Source: Zymoseptoria tritici IPO323 (taxonomy: Eukaryota > Ascomycota > Dothideomycetes > Mycosphaerellales > Mycosphaerellaceae). Taken from it: 64,000 nucleotides of DNA. Of this stretch, positions 1 through 9,719 are shown in pieces. The first letter of the stretch is position 1. Every line of letters starts with the position of its first letter. The stretch covers positions 1,178,001 to 1,242,000 of the forward strand of contig NC_018218.1 of the NCBI RefSeq assembly GCF_000219625.1, read 5' to 3'. The notes under the pieces were generated by a model. It did not search any database and was not told the DNA's origin. It saw only the letters and a list, made by a program, of their open reading frames with translations. A program made the position numbers and the translations under genes.

Positions 1-170
1 TCCGAGACTTTGCTGACACGTCCATGTTCCCTTCCCAGGTCCCCCAGTACGCTCCATCTGCAGCGTATAGACAGCTCGAGTTTCTGCTGGGCCGCATTGA
101 AGACCTCTCGGTGGTTTCGGATTTTACGGTCAGTGCCATCGCAGCTATGGTGGGTGACAACATTTGCTGA
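1..170 (+). CDS. 3' end of an unidentified gene (partial)
   Basis: The reading frame that is open from base 3 runs to a TGA at 168-170 and gives 55 residues with ordinary protein composition, including a Leu/Ile/Val-rich amphipathic stretch in its second half. The 5' part lies outside the window. No domain is recognisable in so short a piece. The frame has no stop upstream within the window, which is why it is read as a terminal exon and not as noise. Confidence is limited because a 55-codon open frame can occur by chance. Confidence 0.4.
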   Translation, partial: RDFADTSMFPSQVPQYAPSAAYRQLEFLLGRIEDLSVVSDFTVSAIAAMVGDNIC

Positions 171-538
171 CTGTGAGTGTAGACTCAGACGGGTGATTTT
201 GGGAACAACGCTACGATCGCGATGTACTGATGTGCTCTCTCATGAACTGAATGATCAGCCGAGCTACAATAATTTTGGGAAGAAGAGATTTGGAACTCGT
301 CGTCGAAAGTGATATATCATAGAAATCGACAACGCAAGAATGGAACCTTTCGTCGGCCAAAAGTTGAAGGTGACGTCACAAGCGTCGACGCGAAATTTAC
401 ACGAGAAAGTAACCGAGATGGAGTCTGCTCTTGATCCTACCTTTACTTACCACTGCATACACACATCGCATCAACGTCACCCACGATCTGATACTGCGCT
501 CGAGAATACGACAATGATGACAAACACACACGCTCCTC
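171..538. other. Intergenic, presumed promoter of the next gene
   Basis: No coding potential is apparent on either strand. The last part, before the start codon at 539, is rich in A and C (CACA and CATCA runs), as is common in 5' leaders of filamentous fungi. A TGACGTCA palindrome lies at about 371-378; this is the classic CRE/ATF-type bZIP site, but its use here is inference. Confidence 0.4.
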
Positions 539-1596
539 ATGGCTCCTCGATTTGTGAAGGGTCAGCCAAAGCAGGTCCCTCGTGAAAATGCCCCTCCTTC
601 AACGCCTCGACGGCCGCCCATCGCACCGACACGGCCAGCTGCAGTGCTGCAGTCGACACCAGGACCGAGTGCAAACCATTTCGCTCGCACGCCACACTTC
701 ACGTTCGGGAGAACACCACAGTCAACTCAAGGAGTGCGACCACCGTCACCCCTTAAATTGAATCCCGTCCAGGCTCTTCGGACTTCGAACAAGCCGGCTG
801 AAGATGTCGACGATGCTCGCAACGGCGAAGACGAGGAGATGCTTGATCATGAGCAAGCGTTCGCCATTCCTACTACCGAACTTCTCCATCGCGATACGGA
901 CGAGCGACTCGACTTGCCTTTCTCACCCAAACGCAGGAGAGTGGACGAGGTCCGCAGTACCGGTGAAGCAGCACGCATGTCTCCTGGGAGGCCGACATTT
1001 CAGCACCCAACAACTCACGCAGCTCGCTTGACTGCTGCCACCCCTCACTTTGTACGGCCTCAAAGTATAGCTAGCTCGGCAGCTGGAGATGGCACCGCAA
1101 TTCGTCGTCCTGCGTTCCTTCGATCATCAGTCGCACCATCCGAGCAGGAACCACTGCCTGATGCATTCTCGCCACACAGACGTGGAGAGAAATTTGTTCC
1201 GGGAGGCATGGCGGCCTCTCTTCAGCAATGGGTCGTCGAGGCCGGTCAGGCTGCCATGCAAAGTCGAAAAGGCTTTGGCTATCTGCGGGGTGAGGAATAC
1301 GTGTTGAGAGCCACGATTGTGTCTGTGAGTACCGCCGGCTCGCCTCTTCTCGCACGCGGCAAGCAGGTAGATGGTACCGAGGTGAGTTCTCGCCCGCCAC
1401 GGTTCGATACGACATTCGCGCCCATCCACTAATCATATTTGTCTATTTCTACCAGATCAGGCTGTTACTTGTGATGGGTAGCAGAAAGCCAGGAAGCGTC
1501 TCGGCTGGAAGTACCGTTGGTGTGCGCGCTCCCACATGGCAGATACTGATCGGCGGGGTTGACTGTACCGTCGGCGTAGACTGGAGGCTGCTGTAG
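539..1596 (+). CDS. Unknown protein, low-complexity N-terminus plus compact C-terminal domain (327 aa)
   Basis: Two exons, 539-1381 and 1456-1596, joined across a 74-bp GT-AG intron that falls between codons (GAG then ATC). The first 210 or so residues are Pro/Ser/Thr/Arg-rich with a basic KRRR patch near residue 130, possibly a nuclear localisation signal. The last 90 residues are different: they alternate hydrophobic and charged residues, are rich in beta-type residues and Gly, and end in Trp-Arg-Leu-Leu. The sudden change from disordered to ordered sequence, kept intact across the splice, argues for a real gene. I do not recognise the family. The stop lies 333 bp before the start of the downstream SNF2 gene on the same strand. 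The start is the first ATG of the frame. Confidence 0.7.
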
Positions 1597-1929
1597 CAAA
1601 TGAAATCCATTGGCTGCCATCATTGTCATCCTGATCGCTGTCATATCTTCAAAAATGTGATTAAAGTTCTCGTAGACTAAGGCTGCCAAGCCGACACGGT
1701 CGCGTTTGCCTGACGTGGGTCGTGTAGTGCACTTCACTTCAACTCTTCAAGTGCTCCAGCTTCTCTTCTTAATTCCACTTTCGCCTGACAATACTTCACC
1801 CGCATGAACAGCAAACGGACTCTCCGATGCTGCAGATTGCTGCGCATGACCGCTGAGGTCGAATTGTTTGCCACCCGAAGCCGCCGTGCAGCTATCCGCC
1901 CGGCTGCGTGCTAATTGCGCTCAGTCACG
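1597..1929. other. Intergenic between the unknown gene and the SNF2 gene
   Basis: 333 bp between two genes on the same strand. Short open frames here, including one on the opposite strand overlapping the upstream gene's last exon, look like chance. Nothing specific is seen. Confidence 0.4.
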
Positions 1930-4900
1930 ATGGAGACGTCCATAGCACTGCTGCCGGATTCGGCGAGTCTGGAAGACATCGACGAAGAACTCGCCTTCAT
2001 CTCGGTACTTGAGGACAGTCTGGACCCCGGCGCCGACGATTACGACGAGAAACGTCGCGAGCACGAATTCTGCAGGAGGCACTACGAGCGAATGATAGAA
2101 CGTCTGCAGGCGAATGTGGAGAGTTCTGGTGAGGGGCACAGTGCGAAGAGTCAGAACGGCACCCAAGCTTCACTTCACTCGGCCGGCAACGACAATCAGC
2201 CGCCAGACCGCGATAATTGGTGGCGATCCGCGATGGAATCTCGGGCTGACGGCAACGCCGGCACTTCCTTCAACGCCGCTTCGAACTCGCATACAACACC
2301 TTCGCACGGCATTCAATTCGGCACACCATCCAATCTGATGAAGAGGCCCATGCCAAATTCGTCGTATCTGAACACAGAGCACGCCACGAAGCGACCCACT
2401 CCAGACCCGTCCAACGCGGGCACACCAGCATCATCAAGTGGCTCATCCGAGCTTAATCTTTCACGAGACGCAAGTGCATCACAATTCGACAAGTTCCGCG
2501 CTCAGCAAGCCGCCGCGGAAGCAGCAGCAAGAAGACGGCGAGAGGCTGAGGCAGCAGATGCGAAATTGGCTGCTGATCTTTCACGTGAACTGAGCGCCTC
2601 GAAACCGTCGGCCTTTGGTCCTTCATCATCATCATCGAGATCTGCGTTTCAGACGACGCTCAAACACGGCGGCGGTGGTTATCATCGGCCAGGTCCTGTC
2701 AAACAAGAATCGTCTGTCAAACAAGAATCATCTGCGATGCCAGATCCGCAATACGTCTATGGGCAACCCTCTCAGCCATTGTATCGTCACCAAAGCGTGG
2801 CCCGCCCCAGTCCCTCGCAATCCATCAAGCCCGAACCAGGCATTCTGCAGACTCAGCACGTTGCTCAAAGACCTCGCCAGCCGACCGCTGTTGTGGACCT
2901 CACTGGTAGTGACAGTGATGAGGACGTTGCTGAAGTCCGACAAAACATTCTCAACCCACAACAGCGCTCGTCCTTCGCTCCAGCGAGTCAGTGGTCCGGC
3001 AGACCACTCCCAACGATGCAAATGCCAGGCGCATTTCCTTCCTCGAGTGGGACTAACCATCCTCTCAGCAATGGATACCATGTTTTTGGCTCGCAGAACC
3101 CTCGCGCGGGATACAGTGCGCCATACAGCCAGGGTCTCATCGGCCAGGCCACGAGTGGTTTGCAAAGTGCCGTCAGCGGCATCGGGAGCCACATGCGCCA
3201 GCTTCAAGACATTCTTGGAGGCAGTTCCGCGCGACCGATGGCTCTTGACGACAGTGACGACGATGAGGTGTTATTCCGTGGCGCCCGACAGATCCCAGGA
3301 ATGGGTGGTTATGCTGGCAATGAACACCTGTACAACACCCGATACGACCAGCTGGCAGCTTACGATCCGACTCAATCCAAGGAAGAGATTCAGGCCCTGC
3401 TGAACAACATTCGTCCCGATGAGGACATGCCAGCACATTTGCGCGTCCAAACTCCGGCTGACATGTCGGTGAACCTTCACAAGTATCAAGAGATGGGACT
3501 GACGTGGTTGACAAATTGCGAAGAAGGCTCGAACCAGGGTGGTATTCTGGCAGATGACATGGGCTTGGGCAAGACGATTCAAATGCTTTCTCTCATGGTT
3601 ACGCACAAGTCAGAGGATCCGCGCTGCAAGACGACACTCATCGTTGCGCCGGTGGCGCTCATGAGACAGTGGAAACAAGAGATCCAGGACAAACTGAAGC
3701 CAGGCCGCGCCGCCCTGACTGTCTTCACCCACCACGGCACCAAAAAGGCGAAGAGTTTTCAAGAGCTTCGGACTTACGATGTGGTGTTGACGACGTACGG
3801 TAGTCTTGCTTCCGAGCTGAAGAAGATGGAGAAGTTCCACTTGCGAAAGGTGCAATATCCTTCCGCGCGCCCATATCCAAAGGAGCAGTGCGTCTTTCTC
3901 GATCCAGATGCGAATTGGTATCGAGTCGTTCTGGATGAGGCTCAGGTACGTTGTGAGATGCTCTGCTTTTCAGCACCTGCTCTCCATTGATCCATCCATC
4001 TTGTGACTCACGAGCTAACAGTTGTTCAGTGCATCAAGAACAAAGGTACCCAGGCTGCGAAAGGCGCTTGTATGCTACGAGCGAAGTACCGCTTTTGCGT
4101 CACCGGCACACCAATGATGAACAACGTGGAAGAGTTGTTCTCTTTGGTGCACTTCCTCCGCATCAAGCCATACTGCACTTGGGAGAAGTTTCGCCTCGAC
4201 TTTGTGACGCCGCTGAAGTCGTCCGGGGAAGATACCAAGGGTCAGGCCATGCGGAGACTGCAAGCGCTTTGCAAAGCCATCATGCTACGCCGCACGAAGA
4301 AGAGCACGTTCGAAGACAAACCGATCCTGGTCCTGCCGGACCGCAAGACCGAGGTCGTCAATCCCGAGTTTAATGACGACGAGAAGGGCTTCTACCAAGC
4401 ACTTGAAACGCAATCGCAGATTACGTTCAATAAGTACCTGCGAAAGGGCACAGTCGGCACCCAGTACTCTGCAATCCTGGTTCTCCTGCTTCGCTTGCGT
4501 CAAGCCTGCTGCCATCCCCATCTGATCAAGGACTTTGGCGTCGAGGCCGCGGCTGACATGAGCGAAGAGCAAATGGTCGAATTCGCAAGAGAGCTTTCCG
4601 ACGCGGTCGTGGCACGCATCAAAGAGACCAACGGTAATTTCGAATGTCCAGTGTGCTACGATGTGACTCCAAACCCGGCGATCTTCATCCCATGCGGGCA
4701 CGATACTTGCTCCGAGTGCTTCACTCGGATCGCCGACCCTGCCAACGCACTCCAAAACGGCGAAGAAGCGACGCATGTCCGCTGCCCGAATTGTCGAGGC
4801 AATATCGATCCGAAACGTCTGACTGACTACAACAGCTTCAAGAAGGTTCATCTGCCTGAGATTGCCGCGGAGGACGCCGCGAACGGCGATGCTGTCACCG

Positions 4901-5895
4901 AGCAGAACGACTCTGACTCTGATGACAGCGATGACAGCAGCTCGGAGAGCGAGTCTGATAGTGATGACGACGGAAGCCTGGGTGGCTTCATCGTTAATGA
5001 CGATGTCGAGGATGACGAAGAGGACGAGAATGACGAGAACGATGATGATATGATGCACCGTAACGGAGTGAAAGCTGAAGATCGCGGCGAAGGCGTCGCC
5101 GGTCCTTCCACTGCGTCCGGGCGAAAGGCGAAGAGCAAGAGGAACAAGAGCAAGAAAGGCAAGGGCCGAGACAAGGGGAAAGGCGAAGGGAAAGGCAAGA
5201 TGCCGAAGAAGAAGGTGAAGTCTACCAAGACGCTGGCGGAGCTCAAGAAGCTGTCTTCGCGCAGCAAGGAGCACAAGAAGAAGTATCTGAAGAAGCTTCG
5301 CAAGAGCTATGTTGGCTCCGCCAAGATTGACAAGACCGTGGAACTCCTCAAGGGAATCATGGATGATCCGGAAGGCGAAAAGGTCCTCATTTTCAGCCAG
5401 TGGACCTCGCTGCTCGATCTGCTGGAAATTCCGATCGACGACGCCGGCTGGGGCTATCGTCGCTACGATGGCAGCATGAGCGCTCCAATGCGTGGTGACG
5501 CCGTCGACGACTTCAAAGACGCCAAGAAGGACGTTCGCATCATGCTCGTCTCCCTCAAGGCCGGCAACGCTGGTCTTAACTTGAACGTCGCCAGTCAAGT
5601 CATCATCCTCGATCCCTTCTGGAATCCCTACATCGAAGAGCAGGCCATCGACCGTGCGCACCGCATCGGGCAATTGCGGGAGGTCGTCGTTCATCGAGTC
5701 TTGATCGAGGAGACCGTGGAGGATCGGATCATCGCACTGCAAGAGAAGAAGCGCGCTCTGATTTCCGAGGCGCTCGATGAGCAGTCTGGAGCAAACGTTG
5801 CTCGGCTGGGTGTGCAAGAGCTGGCATACCTTTTCGGCGTGACGCATGACCCTTCGCAGCGTGTTAACTACACGGCGCGTCAGAGCAGGCGTTAA
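1930..5895 (+). CDS. SNF2-family DNA-dependent ATPase with internal RING finger, ULS1/RIS1-like (1293 aa)
   Basis: Exons 1930-3945 and 4030-5895 are joined across an 84-bp intron that splits the DEAQ box (DEAQ, then CIKNKG). Domains in order: a disordered N-terminus of about 500 residues; a hydrophobic-acidic VVDLTGSDSDED near residue 321, a textbook SUMO-interacting motif; the SNF2 N-lobe with Walker A DDMGLGKT near 542-549 and DEAQ near 669-672; TGTPMMNN; a C3HC4 RING (CPVC to CPNC) near 877-928; an acidic Asp/Ser stretch and a Lys-rich stretch; then the C-lobe with LIFSQWTS and DRAHRIGQ near 1215. A RING inserted between the two helicase lobes marks the RAD5/RAD16/ULS1 group. The lack of a visible HIRAN domain and the SUMO-interacting motif favour ULS1, a SUMO-targeted ubiquitin ligase/translocase that acts on chromatin. 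The ATG at 1930 is the first one in frame. Confidence 0.9.
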
Positions 5896-6197
5896 CAAGT
5901 ATGGGCGGACGATGAGCTGGTGTTATTCACATGTGGCATATTACGGGAGCAAGGTGGTATCGAACATATGGTGCAGTGATGATGACATACGGGCGTTGAT
6001 GGAGTTTAGGAAATAGAGATACCCGACAGCGACTGTCAGGGCATCGTCCCACAGTGTATTAACTTCAACATTTTCGCATTCCCCGACAACTTTAGCAGCT
6101 GAAGCAGGCGGCGCGGTGACAAGAATGCAGAATGATGATGCACGTATTTGGGGCGAGAGAACTAGTTCCGTCCGGCTGATCCGAGAACATACAGTAA
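5896..6197. other. 3' flank of the SNF2 gene
   Basis: About 300 bp of ordinary-composition sequence with no reading frame of note. It ends at the TAA target site duplication (6195-6197) of the MITE. Confidence 0.4.
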
Positions 6198-6549
6198 GGG
6201 CCAGTCCGGTAGACGAGTGGAGTGAAGATAAGTGAAGTGAACGCTTGGGCCTACTAGGTTGTCTCTATTCTGCGCTGCGTACGGGCAGTAACGGGCACGG
6301 ACAGCAGCATAACTTTCTATAAATTTGACAGGCCTGTTGCGCTAAGTACTTAGGTTTTATCTAGCTCCCGTCTCGCTTAACGCTCTGTTTTGGGTAAAGC
6401 GGGCTTGAAAAGCGAGTAAGATCTCACGAAATCTTACTTCTGCTCCGGAGCAGGATTCAAAGTTCACTCACGCGAGGCAATAGCGCATTTTCGTAGGCCA
6501 AAGCGTCCACTTCACTTATCTTCACTCCACTCGTCTACCGGACTGGCCC
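6198..6549. mobile_element. 352-bp MITE, PIF/Harbinger (Tourist)-like
   Basis: The first 58 or so bases (from GGGCCAGTCCGGTAG) reappear as the reverse complement at 6492-6549. The outer 42 bases match perfectly and the inner part has two or three differences. TAA stands directly outside both ends (6195-6197 and 6550-6552). A 3-bp TWA target duplication with GG-starting inverted repeats is what the PIF/Harbinger superfamily produces. The interior has no coding capacity, so the element is non-autonomous. Unlike the adjacent MULE it is not visibly saturated with TA. Assignment to the superfamily is inference from the duplication and termini only. Confidence 0.75.
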
Positions 6550-6602
6550 TAAGACGCGTGCGGCCGACGGAATCGAGTACTGACGCAGTCCACTCGCACT
6601 CG

Positions 6603-6720
6603 GTGGGTGTAGCTGACCTCACAGCGCTAAAATCTCGGTAAATCCGCGCTAAACGCGGGTAACATCCGTACTTGGATGCAAAAAAATTCACTATAAGCCG
6701 AGCTTCCCGAGATCCTCCCC
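6603..6720 (+). repeat. Left terminal inverted repeat region of the MULE
   Basis: Contains the block GCTGACCTCACAGCGCTAA shared in inverse orientation with the right end, then AATCTCGG, and at about 6697-6707 TAAGCCGAGCT, which is also found inverted at the right end. Similarity between the two ends is patchy and not continuous, as in old MULE termini. Confidence 0.7.
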
Positions 6721-7183
6721 CTTACTGTTACATTAACATTATTACCGACATCGCACATTCTATTACCTACATTATAATATAGCGGCATAGTGTCCTTATA
6801 ATCTATTTCTTGTCTCTCGAAACCTATAGAACCCTACGGCCTATTAGGTTATCGAGTAACAACAAGCCGCGGCATTATAAGACTTCGGCAGGTAGGTAGA
6901 AGGGGTCGTAAATGTAACTTAACGTTATAGCTAATGTTACTCTAGACATTATCTATAAGGTTACGCGCGATATTATAGCTAATTTCGATAAATAGGGACG
7001 TCGAATCCTATACTACCTCTCCGAACGTATACGTACCTTTAAGATTAAACATTACGTTCTAATTCCCGAATATCTAAGAACCGCACTATATAGCATCGGC
7101 TATATTATCGATATACGAGCAATCCCGGACATCCGACTAGCTATAGACAAGATTATCCTAAAGGAGATCTAGGGCGCGGTATA

Positions 7184-7255
7184 GACATTATCGATAAGAT
7201 TAGCAATAGGGTTAGGGGTAACCTTACAGTTAATGCTATTACTAACATCGCTAGA
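7184..7255. repeat. 12-bp-period array, six units, in MULE coding sequence
   Basis: Six consecutive 12-mers that keep TTA or a one-base variant at positions 5-7: for example AAGATTAGCAAT, AGGGTTAGGGGT, AACCTTACAGTT. It lies between two protein-like segments of the transposase region. Confidence 0.7.
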
Positions 7256-8466
7256 TCTAATATGCGAACAAGCGGATTAAAGGTCCGCATATGTCGACAA
7301 GCCCTTTCCTTAGAAACGCTCGTGTCCTTCGACTTATAAAATAGTGTAGTAGTATTAAACACTACGAGCATATCGTGCTAGAGGTTATTAATCGATTCTA
7401 CTCGAATGTAGACGAGCAAGAGTAGATGTAGTACCGAGCTATCCGTAACTAACAGGGTACTACCGTATATAAGGCTATAGATAACCGCGTACGTACTAAC
7501 ATCGAATTTACTACGATTTATAACCGTTTTTAAAACTCCTGTGCATGTACGCCTTATCTAGCGACCTGTACGATAATTTTCCGATAGGATATAATACCGG
7601 TAAGATTATCTATACTGTCCCGGCTAATATTATAGCTAAGCACCTAGATGTTATTATAGAACGTTCTTAACTACTTTAGCGCTTCTATCTAGTGTATCTA
7701 CTACGACTACTATACAGCACCTCTATATATGTATAAGTAGTTTACGCCGAATAGTTACTTTAGTCTTAATCGATTCGACGAGCTCTTTAATAATCCTTAT
7801 GCCGTTATACTACCGGTAGACGAGTGCTATACCTATAAGGGCAACTAGTGCCGGAGATTTATATGCGGTAAGCTTATTAACTAGGTTATCGATTACATTA
7901 TGTGTAAGAACATCGCTGTTATTACTAATAGCGTTACTTATAATAATACCGCCGACCTTAGTAGCGACCTCGCTAATAAGATTATAGGAAAGTATTATCC
8001 TACCGGTGTTAGCTAATTTGTTTAATAACGAGTGCTATATTAAGCAAAATTTATATAGCTAGTGCTACTCGACTTTAATAGAACTCTAACGATAGTTCTC
8101 GTTGCGGAAGGGATATATAACTATCCTTTAAATAGCCTAAACAAGCTGCCTACGTAGATCCGGAACGAGATCTAGAACGTTTTGCTTAGGACAAGGGACC
8201 TAACCTTAACAACAAGTATAGCATTATCGGCGAGATTATGTATAGCATTATAGCTAATATTATTAGACAAATTTAGAGTTAACCCTCTCGTAAAGGCGTA
8301 GATTAAGTTATATAATGTCGAAACACTAGAGGATGTTTATAATGCTTTAAACTACAATAATATCGTAGGTAGCATAATCCGTAAGATAAAGGTCCTTATA
8401 TAGCCGGGTAGCTAGTCGGTGCAAACCCTATACTAGGTTTAAATAGCAGAGTAGGAAAAGCTAGCC

Positions 8467-8538
8467 GATAAGGTAAGATTAACCGTAATATTATGCATAA
8501 CCTTATCGCCTAGCTTACGGGTAACCTTAGCAATACCT
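8467..8538. repeat. 12-bp-period array, six units, in MULE coding sequence
   Basis: Units GATAAGGTAAGA, TTAACCGTAATA, TTATGCATAACC, TTATCGCCTAGC, TTACGGGTAACC and TTAGCAATACCT follow each other without gaps; each starts or pairs with the same TTA phase. Confidence 0.7.
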
Positions 8539-9279
8539 CCGCAACATCTAGTATAGCGATAACCTCGAGTAATAGATCGTTATGTGCATGTTCGACGATT
8601 AAGCTTAGATCTAGGCTAGTTTAACCGCTTTCGAGATCGATATAACGTTTAAACGTCTCGAACATCGTATTACCTAAGATAACGAGGTGCTCTTTATATA
8701 CGAAGGCGAAAGCAACTATAGTAAGATAACCTATAGCCTTATGCATAACCTCGGTAATAATGTTACTCGTAAGGTTACTAATTCTTTTCTAGTTTTCCCT
8801 CTTTGTCGCGTATATAGAAACTTCCGTAGGGACTAATTCTAGCGACGGCTATTCTATTATGTCTTCGATATACTTACCCGGGTCCTTAGTAAGGAGCGGA
8901 TTTATTAGCAGCATATCTACGGCCGGGGCTTTGCGTATATTAAGAGCGACTAGTCCGGAGAGCAACATTTAGGTAGGTAATATTAAGGATACCCTCGCTA
9001 ATAATCCTTTCTATAATCCTATCTATAACCTTAGCCGTAAGCTTATCCTTTAGTACCGTCCTAATATAATAGTAGGACTTAGTTAATACCTCGAGGATAT
9101 TAAACTCCCTAGTTAAAACCTTACTAGAGACTAGCGAGAACATCTACAAGATGTTCTTATAATATGCCGTATTTACTTCTTTCGCAATATCGACGAGAAG
9201 TTCGGTAAGAACCTAGCCCTTCGGGAAGCTATTAGCTAGATAAAGTTACTTACGACAGTAGTAACATAGGAAGAGTATT

Positions 9280-9657
9280 TGTGAGGATCCCCTCACGTGA
9301 GCGCAGTCTGGCCTCATCTCCCCTAAGCTAGGCTAACCTGGTTTCGAAGAACACAACAACGAGCTATCCTGGTTACGAAGAGCGTAATAGCGTACGGATT
9401 AAGGCAGTCCGATCTAGCTTGCCTCTTAATGCCTAACGATAAGGATCGAAGGGCTACGAAGGGACAGACGATCCTGCTTATAACGAGAGAAGTAAAGGAT
9501 AGGGGAATAGAACCTAGTAGTAGCTATGTATATAGCGAAGGAGGCTCTCCTCCTCTATTCCCTCCTTTAACGAATCGAGTCTTTACATTCTAAAACCTAT
9601 TGTTCGATACTTCCCTACTTTAGTCTTTCCCTACCTTATTACGAGGTAATCCTAATA
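9280..9657 (+). repeat. 5' LTR of the Ty3/Gypsy element
   Basis: 378 bp, the same length as the 3' copy. Differences from it are almost all C/T or G/A transitions at CpA/TpG sites, and both copies have mutated at sites where the other is intact. The outermost 100 bases are less mutated than the 3' copy. Confidence 0.95.
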
Positions 9658-9719
9658 CGCGATTCGTTTAAACTTACGTACTACGGTATCGAACCCCCGA
9701 TCGATATAGTACCTAAGGC

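Larger units (their letters stand above)
6900..9279 (+). pseudogene. MULE-like transposase, 5' portion, degraded
   Basis: Several stretches read as protein if TAG/TAA are taken as mutated Gln or Trp codons. Best preserved is about 8580-9275: DITFKR (first catalytic-type Asp of the transposase fold), a segment ending in YGRGFAYIKSD, and CRIYFFRNIDEKFGKN, matching the C-x2-H-type segment of fungal MULE-related transposases (the His position is Tyr here). The frame continues straight through a 12-bp repeat array at about 8710-8775. It is cut at 9279 by the Ty3 element. The segment at 6960-7180 is also protein-like but I do not recognise it. Frame changes between segments could be introns or indels. 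Confidence 0.65.

Noticed and set aside
4285..5898. 537-codon open frame on the minus strand of the SNF2 gene
   Set aside because: It is the antisense shadow of a conserved, domain-rich exon; its composition (Leu/Val/Arg runs) is that of complementary reading and no domain is visible.
8940..9143. Short minus-strand frames in the MULE and Ty3 regions (also at 13603, 16246 and 16689)
   Set aside because: They survive only because RIP makes few stops in those frames; the true coding sense is on the plus strand and contains recognisable transposase or pol motifs.
6900..9200. The 12-bp arrays as introns of the transposase
   Set aside because: Array lengths are multiples of 12, there are no consistent GT and AG borders, and at least one array is read through in frame.
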